A DNA stretch of 64,000 bases from Sphingopyxis sp. MSC1_008 (GTDB lineage Bacteria; Pseudomonadota; Alphaproteobacteria; Sphingomonadales; Sphingomonadaceae), in assembly GCF_023197165.1 (NCBI RefSeq), contig NZ_JALPRD010000002.1, forward strand, positions 434,001-498,000, given 5' to 3'. How positions within the stretch are numbered: the stretch's first letter is position 1; every line of letters begins with the position of its first letter. This document shows positions 17,696-26,230 of the stretch, in pieces. Under the pieces are notes generated by a model. That model worked only from the letters and a program-made list of their open reading frames with translations, was not told the DNA's origin and searched no databases. A program made the translations under genes and the position numbers.

Positions 17696-17723
17696 GGCGC
17701 CGCCGTCCGCGGACGGCGGCGCC
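17696..17723. terminator. 28-bp perfect palindrome after the lipoprotein gene
   Basis: A perfect 28-bp inverted repeat, two 14-nt halves meeting at 17709/17710 (arm GGCGCCGCCGTCCG). It lies 35 bp after the lipoprotein stop and 22 bp before the transpeptidase start. No U-tract follows on either strand, so it is terminator-like or an mRNA-stabilising hairpin rather than a canonical intrinsic terminator. Confidence 0.55.
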
Positions 17724-17745
17724 CACTATTCGAGTGCATCGACCT

Positions 17746-18441
17746 ATGATCAAAGTCTTCGTGGCGCTTGCGGGATTTGCGCTGACCGTTCCGGTGTCCG
17801 CAGGGTCGGCGGAGCCGCCCGCGGCGTCAGAATCGGCGGCGCCGCACGAAAAGGGTGCCGAAACCGCGGATGCCGAAATTCGTTCGGAGGCCGCGACGCG
17901 GGTCGCCGATTGGGTTGCCGCGTCCGGCGACAATGGCGGCTTGCCGTACATCATCATCGACAAGCCCGCGGCGTCGCTGTTCCTGTTCGATGCCGAAAGG
18001 AAATTCCTCGGCCGGGCTCCGGTCCTGATCGGCGTTGCGCTCGGTGACGAGGCCACCCCGGGGATCGGATCGAAGGATCTCGCCGAAATCGGGCCCGCCG
18101 AGCGAACCACGCCGGCCGGGCGCTTCCTCGCGAAATTCGGGATCGCGGCGGGGCGGCAGAAAGTGCTCTGGGTCGATTATGCCACGTCGGTGGCGCTCCA
18201 CCCGATCCCGAAAGGCAGCCAAAAGGAACGCCGCCGCCAGCGGATGCTGTCGCCCGGCATCGACGACAACCGCATCACATTCGGATGCATCAACGTCCCC
18301 TTGGCGTTTCACAACAAGAGCGTTCGCCCGCTTTTCCAGAAGAAGGGCGGATATGTCTATGTGCTGCCCGACACCAAGCCGCTCGAAGCGGTTTTTCCGC
18401 TCTTGCGCGTCCAGCCGCGCCCCGGTGCCGCCGCGTCCTGA
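17746..18441 (+). CDS. L,D-transpeptidase (YkuD-type) with altered active-site motif
   Basis: 231 residues with a signal peptide (about 1-22). The YkuD catalytic cysteine is Cys181 within ITFGCINVP, and a His that can complete the site is His152 in ALHPIPKG. In most L,D-transpeptidases the motif is (S/T)HGCxN; here it is TFGCIN, so the usual His before Gly is Phe. A subgroup with such a replaced residue is known to me among proteobacterial homologues, so the protein is probably still folded. It would form 3-3 peptidoglycan cross-links or attach a lipoprotein to the wall. The preceding gene encodes a coiled-coil lipoprotein. Confidence 0.8.
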   Translation: MIKVFVALAGFALTVPVSAGSAEPPAASESAAPHEKGAETADAEIRSEAATRVADWVAASGDNGGLPYIIIDKPAASLFLFDAERKFLGRAPVLIGVALGDEATPGIGSKDLAEIGPAERTTPAGRFLAKFGIAAGRQKVLWVDYATSVALHPIPKGSQKERRRQRMLSPGIDDNRITFGCINVPLAFHNKSVRPLFQKKGGYVYVLPDTKPLEAVFPLLRVQPRPGAAAS

Positions 18442-18452
18442 GGCGCCGAGGG

Positions 18453-18956
18453 CTATCCGGCCGGTTCGACGCTCAGCAACTCGACCGTGAACAGCAGGGT
18501 TGCGCCGCCGGGGATTGGGCCCTTGCCCACGGGGCCGTAGGCGAGCTGCCACGGGATCGCGAATTCGACCTTGTCGCCGACGCCCATCAACTGCACGCCT
18601 TCCTGCCAGCCGTCGATGACACGATTTAATGGAAAACTCGTCGGTTCGCCGCGCCGCACCGAGCTGTCGAATTCGCGGCCGTCGGCAAAGGTGCCGACAT
18701 AATGGACCGTGACATTATCGGCCGGGCCGGGGTGCGCGCCGCTGCCGTCGCCCGCGATCCGGCGCCAGCGCAGCCCGCTGGGCGTCACGCGCCAGCCGTC
18801 GGCGCCGTGACGCTCGGTGAGCGCCGCCATCTGCTTGTTGAGGTAAGCGGTGCCCTGGGTGGACGGCGTTTCGGCCGGCTGGGCATAGGCGGACGCCGGA
18901 ATACAGCAGCCCAATGCGGCCGCCGCGAGCAGCCGGTTCAAAGACGATAGATACAT
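18453..18956 (-). CDS. FKBP-type peptidyl-prolyl cis-trans isomerase, periplasmic
   Basis: 167 residues. A signal peptide (MYLSSLNRLLAAAALGCCIPASAYAQ region) is followed by a spacer and one FKBP domain (about 70-165). Typical blocks are VTVHYVGTFADGREFDSS, PLNRVIDGWQEGVQLM and KVEFAIPWQLAYG. It accelerates prolyl isomerisation of exported proteins. It is convergent with the transpeptidase gene with 11 bp between stops. Confidence 0.92.
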   Translation of the reverse strand: MYLSSLNRLLAAAALGCCIPASAYAQPAETPSTQGTAYLNKQMAALTERHGADGWRVTPSGLRWRRIAGDGSGAHPGPADNVTVHYVGTFADGREFDSSVRRGEPTSFPLNRVIDGWQEGVQLMGVGDKVEFAIPWQLAYGPVGKGPIPGGATLLFTVELLSVEPAG

Positions 18957-19196
18957 GAAAGCTCCCTCAATCGTTGCGCGTATAAACGCACCGCGGGCCG
19001 AATAGGCAATAGCCTATCGGTCGGAAAGCGGGGAGGGGCAGGAACCTTCATCGGCATCCGTCGTTTCATCTTCGTACATATCAATCAGAGACTTGAAGCG
19101 CGGCCACCGGCTGTTTCATCATTCGGATGACCCGTTTTGCGGGCTTTCGAAGCCGGTGCCGTGCGTCATGCTCTGGACAATCGAAGGAGACGTCAG

Positions 19197-19370
19197 ATGT
19201 TCAAATGGGCTTTGATATTTGCGGTGGTCGCGCTGGTCGCGGCCGTGCTCGGCTTTGGCGGCGTCGCGGGTGCCGCGGCGGGGATCGCCAAGATCCTGTT
19301 CTTCGTCGGCCTCGCGCTCGTTGTCCTGTTCCTGATCCTTGGATCGGCGGCGGCGCGGAAGATCACGTAA
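19197..19370 (+). CDS. DUF1328 small inner-membrane protein
   Basis: 57 residues with two hydrophobic helices ([24 protein letters not shown] and [20 protein letters not shown]), matching the DUF1328/YtjA family. Function of the family is unknown. AAGGAGA at 19184-19190 gives good spacing to ATG 19197. It stands alone between a divergent FKBP gene and the candidate structured RNA. Confidence 0.85.
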   Translation: MFKWALIFAVVALVAAVLGFGGVAGAAAGIAKILFFVGLALVVLFLILGSAAARKIT

Positions 19371-19434
19371 AAAATCGAACGCCGCGGGAACCATATCGAA
19401 CCTGTAGCGTTTCACCAATCTACTAGATCGAAAG

Positions 19435-19510
19435 TGAAGGTAGAATCTGGTTCCTGTCTTCGGACGGAACCTAGGGAGCCCCGCCGCAGAAATGCGACGG
19501 GGCTTACCTG
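19435..19510 (+). ncRNA. candidate structured RNA with two tetraloop hairpins
   Basis: Two adjacent hairpins. The first (19449-19471) has stem GGTTCC/GGAACC plus GTC/GAC with one bulged T and closes on a C(UUCG)G tetraloop. The second (19478-19503) has an 11-step stem, one mismatch, arms GCCCCGCCGCA and TGCGACGGGGC, and closes on a GAAA tetraloop. UUCG and GNRA loops form only when the plus strand is transcribed, which fixes orientation. The element is about 150 bp upstream of the acylase gene, so it could be a 5'-leader element or an independent small RNA. It does not match a family I can name. Confidence 0.5.
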
Positions 19511-19650
19511 TTTCTGGCTGGCGCGACGTGTCCCCGTCCCATGCCTTTGGTCCATACCCCGGCAGCGAATTGGCACTGGATTTGGGTCGGTCGATCCGTC
19601 ACCTACCTGCGTCAAATCAACGAACGCGGCCGGGGGCCGACGGGGGATCG

Positions 19651-21927
19651 ATGTCGAAATATCTGATACCGGCGGCGCTTGCTGGCGCGATGCTGGCCAT
19701 GCCGGCGGCGGCGAGGGACCGTTATGACGCGACGATCGTCCGGACGAGCTACGGCATTCCGCATATCACGGCAAAGGATTGGCGCGGCGCGGGCTATGGC
19801 GTCGGCTATGCCTATGCGCAGGACAATCTATGCATGATCGCCGAGGAGTTTGCGACGGTCGCGGGCGAGCGGTCGCTGCATTTCGGCCCCGAAGCCAAGG
19901 CGGTGTTGGGTTTTGCCCCGGTCGACAATCTGTCGTCCGATTTCTTTTTCCGGTCGGCAATCGACCTGCCGCGCCTGCGTGCGGGCGCGAAGGCGCAGGG
20001 GCGCGAAGTGGCGCTGACGACCGATGGCTATGTCGCGGGCTATAATCGCTGGCTGCGCGAAATCGGGCCTGAAGGCGTGCCCGAGGCGTGCCGCGGCAAG
20101 GCGTGGGTGCGGCCGATCACGACCGACGACCTGCTGCGGCTCAACGAAAAGAACATGATCCTCGGCACGCTCGCGCTGGCAAGCGGCATCGCCAATGCCG
20201 CGCCGCCGGGCAGCAAGCTCGCCATGCGTCCGGGCGACGCCTTGCCCGGCCAGGATGACGTCGTCATGGGCAGCAACGGCTGGGCGTTCGGCGGCGATGT
20301 GACCGCCGACGGCCGCGGGATGGTGATCGGCAACCCGCATTTCCCGTGGACCGGGCCCAACCGATTCTGGCAGATGCACGTCACCGTGCCCGGCAAGCTC
20401 GACGTGATGGGAGTCGGGATTGCCGGCTCGCCGCTTCCGATCCTCGGCTTCAATCGTGACGTCGCGTGGACGCATACGGTGACCGCGGCGCGGCATTCGA
20501 CGCTGTTCCAGCTGACGATCGATCCATCGGACCCCACCGCCTATCTGGTCGACGGCAATTCCGAGAAAATGGTGTCGCAGACGATCAGCGTGCCGATGGG
20601 AGGGGACGCCGCGCCAGCGACGCGCACGCTCTGGTCGACGCGCTATGGCCCGCTGGTCGTTCTGCCCGCGTCGGGTCTCGCGTGGAATGCCACCACCGCC
20701 TTTGCGGTGCGCGAGGGCAATAAGGGCAACCAGCGCGCACTGGGGACATGGGTGCGCATTGCGCAGGCGCGCAATGTCGGCGAGGTGCGCGCCGCGGTCG
20801 AGGAGACGCTGGGCATCCCGTGGGTCAACACGATCGCCGCCGACCGCAACGGCGATGTGCTCCACGCCGATGTCACGGTAGTTCCCAACCTGTCGGCGGA
20901 GAAGATGACGGCGTGTGCGACGCCGCTGTCGGCGCTGGCCGCGGATCGAATGACTTTGCTCGACGGCGCGCGATCGTCGTGCGACTGGGACGTCGCGCCG
21001 GGGACGCCCGTTCCGGGAATGATGCCCGCCGCATCGCAGGCGGTCTATGCGCGGCGCGACTATGTCGCGAACAGCAACGACAGTTACTGGATGAGCAACG
21101 CCAAGGTGCCGCACGCGCCGCTGTCGCCGATCCTCGGCCGCGCGGAAAGTATCTTGTCGCTGCGCACGCGGTCGAACTTCATCGAACTCGATCGCATGCT
21201 GAACGGCGAGGCGGGCAAGCCCGGGGTCAAGGTCGACCACGCCGCGGCGAAGGCGCTGACCTTTGCCAACAAGAGCCTGGCCGCCGAGCTGGCGATGGAC
21301 CGGCTGCTGGGCCTCTGCCGCGGAAAGCCCGACGTCGCGCGCAGCTGCCAGGCGCTGGAGGGATGGGACCGCCGGTTCAACGTCGACAGCCGCGGCGCCT
21401 ATCTGTTCACGCTTTTCTGGAAAGCGGCGAGCCGCATCCCCGACCTGTGGGCGGTGCCGTTCGACGTCACCGACCCCATTCATACGCCGCGCGACATGGT
21501 GACGAGCGGCGAGACGGCGACGAAGCTGCTCGCCGACCTCAGCGCCGCGACCGCACAGCTCGACAAGGAAGGGATCGCGCTCGATGCGCGCTGGGGCGAT
21601 GTCCAGTTCGCGCCGCGCGGCAAGGAGCGGATCGCGGTCCATGGCGGCGAGGGCGGTGCGGGCGTGCTCAACTTCCAGGCGTCGAACCCCGTCCCGGGCG
21701 GCATCACGCCGTATCACGGGTCGAGCTATGTCCAGATCGTCGGGTTCGATAACGCCGGCCCCGTCGCCGATGCGGTGCTCAGCTATTCGCAGTCGCCCGA
21801 TCCGGCCTCGCCACATTTCGCCGATCAGACGCATCTCTATTCGGAAAAGAAGTGGCATCGCCTGCCCTTCGGCAAGGCGAAAATCGCCGCCGATGCTGCC
21901 GGCAAGCCGGTGCGGATCACGGAGTGA
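19651..21927 (+). CDS. penicillin acylase-family N-terminal nucleophile hydrolase
   Basis: 758 residues: signal peptide (1-21, cleaved after PAAA), an alpha chain, and a beta chain whose N-terminal nucleophile is Ser208 in VVMGSNGWAFGG. Other family features are the IGNPHFPW block after the nucleophile and NSNDSYW. The precursor is expected to self-cleave before Ser208. Members hydrolyse amide bonds of beta-lactams, acyl-homoserine lactones or other N-acyl compounds; the PvdQ/QuiP-like acyl-homoserine lactone acylases share this architecture. Substrate cannot be told from sequence. ATG 19651 is chosen because it gives a good signal peptide. Confidence 0.88.
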   Translation: MSKYLIPAALAGAMLAMPAAARDRYDATIVRTSYGIPHITAKDWRGAGYGVGYAYAQDNLCMIAEEFATVAGERSLHFGPEAKAVLGFAPVDNLSSDFFFRSAIDLPRLRAGAKAQGREVALTTDGYVAGYNRWLREIGPEGVPEACRGKAWVRPITTDDLLRLNEKNMILGTLALASGIANAAPPGSKLAMRPGDALPGQDDVVMGSNGWAFGGDVTADGRGMVIGNPHFPWTGPNRFWQMHVTVPGKLDVMGVGIAGSPLPILGFNRDVAWTHTVTAARHSTLFQLTIDPSDPTAYLVDGNSEKMVSQTISVPMGGDAAPATRTLWSTRYGPLVVLPASGLAWNATTAFAVREGNKGNQRALGTWVRIAQARNVGEVRAAVEETLGIPWVNTIAADRNGDVLHADVTVVPNLSAEKMTACATPLSALAADRMTLLDGARSSCDWDVAPGTPVPGMMPAASQAVYARRDYVANSNDSYWMSNAKVPHAPLSPILGRAESILSLRTRSNFIELDRMLNGEAGKPGVKVDHAAAKALTFANKSLAAELAMDRLLGLCRGKPDVARSCQALEGWDRRFNVDSRGAYLFTLFWKAASRIPDLWAVPFDVTDPIHTPRDMVTSGETATKLLADLSAATAQLDKEGIALDARWGDVQFAPRGKERIAVHGGEGGAGVLNFQASNPVPGGITPYHGSSYVQIVGFDNAGPVADAVLSYSQSPDPASPHFADQTHLYSEKKWHRLPFGKAKIAADAAGKPVRITE

Positions 21928-22070
21928 CGGCGCCGTAGCGCGCGCTCATTTTCTCCCACCCGTGTCAATTCAGGGGCGAACCGAAGGCAGGGTCGGGATC
22001 GCGGCGGATCGATGGATGCTGCGGCACGTTGGTCGGCCACAGGGTAGATTTCCCTTGGACGGAGAATGAC

Positions 22071-22298
22071 ATGGCCATGCTAAGGAAACTCGCAATATCG
22101 TTCGCCGCGGCGTCTTTGATCGCCGCGCCTGTTGTCGCATCGGCGGCGCCCGCCGCGCGCGCCTCGTCGGGATTAGGCGGTCAAAACGAACTTGAGGGCA
22201 ATTCGAGCTGGCTGATCGGCCTGCTCGGCCTGCTGGTCGGCGTCGGCGCGATCATCCTGATTGCCGACAAAGACGACGATTCGCCCGTCAGCCCGTAA
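22071..22298 (+). CDS. small exported/membrane protein, 75 aa
   Basis: 75 residues with an N-terminal signal-like helix (about 4-25, ending ASAAPAARA) and a second hydrophobic segment (SSWLIGLLGLLVGVGAIILIA, about 45-66) followed by an acidic tail DKDDDSP. GGAG upstream of ATG 22071 supports the start. No named domain is recognised; similar short proteins are common in sphingomonads. Confidence 0.65.
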   Translation: MAMLRKLAISFAAASLIAAPVVASAAPAARASSGLGGQNELEGNSSWLIGLLGLLVGVGAIILIADKDDDSPVSP

Positions 22299-22314
22299 AG
22301 AGGCGTGTGACGGC

Positions 22315-22349
22315 GGCGGCCACGCACTCCCTACGCGTGCGTGGCCGCC
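22315..22349. terminator. 12-bp perfect hairpin downstream of the 75-aa gene
   Basis: Arms GGCGGCCACGCA (22315-22326) and TGCGTGGCCGCC (22338-22349) around an 11-nt loop. It begins 17 bp after the stop at 22298 and probably ends that transcript. No clear U-run follows. Confidence 0.6.
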
Positions 22350-22390
22350 ATGCATCCGCCGCTTGCCGCGAAATGAACGGCGGGCGGTTT

Positions 22391-22410
22391 TTGCGACAAT
22401 TTGCGACAAT
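22391..22410 (+). promoter_or_regulatory. tandem 10-bp operator (TTGCGACAAT x2)
   Basis: Two exact head-to-tail copies of TTGCGACAAT. A 10-bp period puts both on one face of the helix, as for OmpR/PhoB-class response regulators. It is 100 bp upstream of the EF-hand gene start. A near-identical pair is found upstream of the RcnB-like gene (46191-46210, minus strand). The OmpR-type regulator encoded just downstream is a natural candidate binder, by inference. Confidence 0.6.
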
Positions 22411-22510
22411 TTTCCGTCGATCCGGCACTCGGCTGGGACAAACGGCGCCTAGAACGGCTTCATCGGGATCCGGCTCTTTTTCCGGAAATACCCATGAAGG
22501 AGTTCGTTAC

Positions 22511-23101
22511 GTGAACAAGAAAATATCGCTCTTTGCGCTCGCCGCCGCCTTGGTGGCGGTGCCCGTTCTCGCCGCGCCCGGCGGCGCCGATGGCAAAGCC
22601 GTGCAGACGCGTGCCGATGCGCAGGCCCGGGCCACGCAGATGTTCGCCAAGATGGATGCGAACAAGGATGGCAAGCTCGATGCCACCGACCGGGCCGCGC
22701 AGCGTGCCGAGCGGCAGGCGAAGCAGTTCGCCAGCCTCGACGCCGACGGCAATGGCAGCATCAGCAAGGCCGAATGGGACCAGCATGGTGCCGATCGTGC
22801 CGCCAAGCGCGCCGAACGCGGTGAAAAGCGTGCCACAGGCGAAGCCGGCGAGGGCAAGCGTCACGGCATGCGCGGCGGCCATCGCAAACGCGGTGGCCAT
22901 CACGGCATGATGATGGGCAAGGCTGACGCCAATGGCGACAAGGCGATCAGCCAGGCCGAGTTCCAGACCGCGGCGCTGGCGCGCTTCGACGCCGCCGACG
23001 CGAACAAGGACGGTCAGGTCACGCCCGAGGAACGTCAGGCGCAGCGCGGAGCATGGCGCGCCAAGCGCGGTGCGGCTCCGGCCGCCCCCGCGAACCAATA
23101 A
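22511..23101 (+). CDS. EF-hand calcium-binding exported protein
   Basis: 196 residues: signal peptide (1-21, VPVLAAP), then four EF-hand-like loops: DANKDGKLDATD, DADGNGSISKAEW, DANGDKAISQAEF and DANKDGQVTPEE. A Lys/Arg/His-rich linker (GKRHGMRGGHRKRGGHHG) separates the two pairs. GTG 22511 is the start, with AAGGAG at 22497-22502; there is no nearby in-frame ATG. Probably a periplasmic calcium buffer or sensor. It is preceded by the tandem operator and followed by a two-component system gene pair, which may regulate it. Confidence 0.85.
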   Translation: MNKKISLFALAAALVAVPVLAAPGGADGKAVQTRADAQARATQMFAKMDANKDGKLDATDRAAQRAERQAKQFASLDADGNGSISKAEWDQHGADRAAKRAERGEKRATGEAGEGKRHGMRGGHRKRGGHHGMMMGKADANGDKAISQAEFQTAALARFDAADANKDGQVTPEERQAQRGAWRAKRGAAPAAPANQ

Positions 23102-23247
23102 GCCATTTGGCAGGGGCTCGGCGGCAAGCGTAGGGCCTTCCTCCCCTCCCGGCATTGCCTTTGTTGCCGGTCCCTGTCAGCTATCGCCCATCGGCCCCCG
23201 CGGCCGGTGGGCGAACTAGCATTTTTCGACTTTTCGACGGAAACCCG

Positions 23248-23982
23248 ATGACCGATAGCGACATGCCGCGCATCCTGCTGATCGACGACGAACCTTCGAT
23301 CCGCGAGCCGCTGGGCGAATATCTGACCGCACAGGGTTTTGCGGTGACCGATGCCGCGAGCGCCGCCGAGGCGCGATCGGTGCTGCGCGCGCAGGGTATC
23401 GACCTGGTCGTCAGCGACATCATGATGCCCGGCGAGGACGGCCTGTCGCTGACCCGCCATTTGCGCGAGACGAGCAGCATTCCCGTCATCCTGCTGACCG
23501 CGCGCGCCGAGGATACCGAACGGATCATCGGGCTGGAGATCGGCGCCGACGATTATGTCGTCAAACCCTTCAATCCGCGCGAGCTTGTCGCGCGCATCCG
23601 CACCGTGCTGCGCCGCACGCAGCAGGGCGGGCGGGCGCTCGATCCCGGCGGCACCTATTATGCCTTTGGCGACTGGGTGCTGCGCGAAGTCGAGCGCGTG
23701 CTGGTCGATGGCGAAGGCAATGAGGTCGCGCTGTCGTCGGGCGAATATCACCTGCTCCACGCGCTGGTCCGCCATCCGCGACAGGTGATGAGCCGCGACC
23801 GCCTGCTCGACATGGTGCGCGGGCGCGAGGCCGATATTTTCGACCGCGCGATCGACAATCTGGTCAGCCGCCTGCGCAAGAAGATCGAGGTCGACGCCGC
23901 GCATCCGCAGCTCGTCAAGACGGTGTGGGGCGGGGGCTATACGCTCGCGTGCGAAGTCAGGCGGATGGGGCCCGCGGCGTGA
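23248..23982 (+). CDS. OmpR-family response regulator
   Basis: 244 residues. The receiver domain shows the acidic pair Asp13-Asp14, phospho-acceptor Asp57 (VVSDIMMPG), Thr84 and Lys106. The C-terminal winged helix (about 135-235) ends with RLRKKIEVDAAHPQLVKTVWGGGYTL, the OmpR/PhoB hallmark. It overlaps the histidine kinase GTG by 4 bp. It likely controls envelope genes; the neighbouring EF-hand gene is a candidate target because of its tandem 10-bp repeat. Exact orthology (for example to CusR, QseB or PetR) cannot be settled from sequence alone. Confidence 0.92.
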   Translation: MTDSDMPRILLIDDEPSIREPLGEYLTAQGFAVTDAASAAEARSVLRAQGIDLVVSDIMMPGEDGLSLTRHLRETSSIPVILLTARAEDTERIIGLEIGADDYVVKPFNPRELVARIRTVLRRTQQGGRALDPGGTYYAFGDWVLREVERVLVDGEGNEVALSSGEYHLLHALVRHPRQVMSRDRLLDMVRGREADIFDRAIDNLVSRLRKKIEVDAAHPQLVKTVWGGGYTLACEVRRMGPAA

Positions 23983-25337
23983 AACTGCGCCTGTGGCCCA
24001 AAAGCCTGATCGGGCAGCTTGTCTTTGCCGTCGCGCTGATGCTGTTCGTCGCGCAGGCGATCAATTTCGTTCTCCTGTCGCGCGGGCAGAAGCAGCAGGT
24101 GCTTGCGCACGGCGGCGGCATGGCCGTCGCGCGGCTCATCGACGCGATCGAGCGCGACCGGCGCGGCGACTTCAGGCCGCCGCGGAACGAACGCGAGCGG
24201 CACGAGGCGCGCGAGCGCGCGCAGAAACTGGTGATCTCCGATCAGCGCCCCCCGATGCGCGCCGGCTCTGTTCGATTGCCCGACCTTGCCGCCTATGTCG
24301 AAAATTTGCTCGGCGAGACCAATATTCATGCGACCATGGTCGATGCCTGGGCGCTGCCGCCGCGCGAACGGCAGCGGCTGCGACGCCCGGCTTTCCCGGA
24401 CCGGGACCGCGCCGTGATCGTCGTCGCCAAGGTCGACGGGCGCTATTTCGCGGTGCGGACGCGGATCGCGGCGAGCGGCAACCGGCTGCAGGGCTTCCTC
24501 GTCTGGCAGACGCTGTCGCTCTATCTGCTGTTGCTCGTACCGATCATGCTGATCGCGTATCGCGCGGCGCGGCCGCTGCGCGACCTGACGCGCGCGGCGC
24601 GCGCCAATCCGGCGCTGCGCGATGCCGAGCCGCTCGACGAAGAGGGGCCGTCGGACGTGCGCGACCTGATCGCCGCGTTCAACGCCTATCGCGGCCGCAT
24701 TTCGGCGATGCTGTCGGACAAGGACCGGATGCTCGGCGCCGTCGGCCACGATCTGCGCACCCCGCTCGCCAGCCTGCGCGTCCGCGTCGAGCAGGTCGAG
24801 GATGATGTACTCCGCGACAAGATGATCGCGAGCATCGAGGAAATGACCGCGATGCTGAGCGACATTTTGGCGCTGGCGCGGTCGGGCGCGGGAACCGAGG
24901 CGCGCGAGCGCATCCCGCTGCGCGAACTGATCGGCGAACTCGCCGCCGATTATCAGGAGCGCGGCGAGGATGTCGCGATCGGCGATATTGCCGACGCCGC
25001 GGTGCTGGCGCGGCCGATGCTGCTGAAGCGCGCGCTGCGCAATCTTGCCGACAATGCGGTGGCCTATGGCGTTCGGGCGCGGTTGTCGGTCGTGGCCGAC
25101 GGCGCGCTGGCGCGGATTATTGTGTCGGATGACGGTCCCGGATTGACTGGCGAGCAGATCAAGACGCTGATCGAACCCTTTGCGCGCGGCGAGCAATCGC
25201 GCAACCGCGCCACCGGCGGCGCCGGGTTGGGGCTGTCGATCGCGCGGGACATCGCCGAAGGCGAGGGCGGGACGTTGACGCTGGCCAACCGAGCGGGCGG
25301 CGGGCTCGACGCGGTGATCGCGCTGCCGATGGCATGA
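23979..25337 (+). CDS. sensor histidine kinase
   Basis: 452 residues with GTG start overlapping the regulator stop (GTGA). TM1 is about 9-34 and TM2 about 176-194, enclosing a roughly 140-residue Arg-rich periplasmic sensor domain. A HAMP-like linker follows, then the H-box GAVGHDLRTPLASLR with His257, an N-box around NLADNAVAYG, and G-boxes DDGPGL and GGAGLGLSIA. It phosphorylates the partner regulator in response to an envelope signal. The periplasmic domain contains no obvious metal-binding motif. Confidence 0.92.
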   Translation: MKLRLWPKSLIGQLVFAVALMLFVAQAINFVLLSRGQKQQVLAHGGGMAVARLIDAIERDRRGDFRPPRNERERHEARERAQKLVISDQRPPMRAGSVRLPDLAAYVENLLGETNIHATMVDAWALPPRERQRLRRPAFPDRDRAVIVVAKVDGRYFAVRTRIAASGNRLQGFLVWQTLSLYLLLLVPIMLIAYRAARPLRDLTRAARANPALRDAEPLDEEGPSDVRDLIAAFNAYRGRISAMLSDKDRMLGAVGHDLRTPLASLRVRVEQVEDDVLRDKMIASIEEMTAMLSDILALARSGAGTEARERIPLRELIGELAADYQERGEDVAIGDIADAAVLARPMLLKRALRNLADNAVAYGVRARLSVVADGALARIIVSDDGPGLTGEQIKTLIEPFARGEQSRNRATGGAGLGLSIARDIAEGEGGTLTLANRAGGGLDAVIALPMA

Positions 25338-25338
25338 T

Positions 25339-25416
25339 CGTCGCCCCCGCGAAGGCGGGAGCCGCTGTCGCTGTAGTGGAAGTTCGCCAGCGGCCCCCGC
25401 CTTCGCGGGGGCGACG
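25339..25416. repeat. long inverted repeat of the sphingomonad intergenic type
   Basis: Arm 1 (25339-25366) and arm 2 (25388-25416) are nearly perfect reverse complements, each built around CGCCCCCGCGAAGGCGGG, separated by about 20 bp. It sits between the convergent histidine kinase and thioesterase genes, so it probably works as a bidirectional terminator. Sequences of this type are dispersed in sphingomonad genomes; a different one is at 37806-37878. Confidence 0.7.
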
Positions 25417-25422
25417 GATAAT

Positions 25423-26223
25423 TCAGGCGTAGATCGCGATCGCCTGGCTGCCGCTGAGCACCGGCTCGCCCGCGCGGTTCCACAGCATCATGTCCTGCAC
25501 CGACAGGCCGTGGCGCGCATAGCCTGTCTTGGCCGAAAGCAGCCACCAGCCGTCGTCGGTTTCGGGCTTCCCGGTGAGCATGTTGACCGTCCAGTTCATC
25601 GAGCTGATCGGCCCGAACTCGCTGAACAGCGCCATCGCGGCGGGGGGCAGGGCGTCGCCCATCGCGAGCAGCGCGACCGCCGGATGGCACGCGGGTTCCT
25701 CGACGAAGCGCACCCAGGTCAGATATTCGCCGACCTCGCTTTTCCAGCCGAAGCGCGGACCCGTCGTCGGGCGCATGTCGAAATGGCGCGTGAAGGGCGG
25801 GCGCGCGTGATGTTCGGGAACGGGCGCCAGCGTTTCGGGGTCGGGCGCGTCGGGCACCGACAGGCGATCATGGTCGAGGTGGCTCTTGCGGTCGCCCGAG
25901 AAGGCGAAGACCGCGGCGGTGCCGAAACCCTGATCGCTCGATACGCCGGCGTTGATGAACAGCGAAGATTTCGACTGGCGCAGCACGCGCGTTTCGACCG
26001 TGCAGTCGCCGCCGACTGGGCCGACGAAGCTGATCTGCGCATAACGCAGCGGCGTGTCGGTCGGGTGGAGCGCCATCGTGCCCGCGAGCGCGACCGCCGA
26101 GCTGATCCCGCCATAGGCGGTGCGCCCCTGCATCCAGCCTTCGTCGATATGCGCCTTGGCCACGCCCTCTTCGGTGCGCAGCGTCGCGAGCAGCGCGTCG
26201 AGCGCGCTGGGAGAGGTCGTCAT
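25423..26223 (-). CDS. TesB-like acyl-CoA thioesterase family protein
   Basis: 266 residues in a double hot-dog layout: an N-terminal half with GRTAYGGISSAVALAGT and a C-terminal half with SSMNWTVNMLTG and RHGLSVQDMMLWNRAGEPVLSGSQ, which match the acyl-CoA thioesterase (TesB/4HBT-3) families. It would hydrolyse acyl-CoA to acid plus CoA in the cytoplasm. It starts 8 bp after the stop of the upstream saccharopine-dehydrogenase-like gene and is likely its operon partner. Confidence 0.85.
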   Translation of the reverse strand: MTTSPSALDALLATLRTEEGVAKAHIDEGWMQGRTAYGGISSAVALAGTMALHPTDTPLRYAQISFVGPVGGDCTVETRVLRQSKSSLFINAGVSSDQGFGTAAVFAFSGDRKSHLDHDRLSVPDAPDPETLAPVPEHHARPPFTRHFDMRPTTGPRFGWKSEVGEYLTWVRFVEEPACHPAVALLAMGDALPPAAMALFSEFGPISSMNWTVNMLTGKPETDDGWWLLSAKTGYARHGLSVQDMMLWNRAGEPVLSGSQAIAIYA

Positions 26224-26230
26224 TGTTGTC

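Noticed and set aside
19478-19510. Second hairpin of the candidate RNA read as a plain intrinsic terminator
   Set aside because: The following sequence TTACCTGTTT is not a clean U-tract and the hairpin is paired with a second, tetraloop-closed stem, so a structured RNA is preferred; termination is still possible.
19828-21858. 676-codon minus-strand frame opposite the acylase gene
   Set aside because: Long antisense frames are common in GC-rich genes. The composition (Arg/Ala/His-rich) is that of a shadow frame, and the plus-strand frame has a signal peptide and the Ntn nucleophile.
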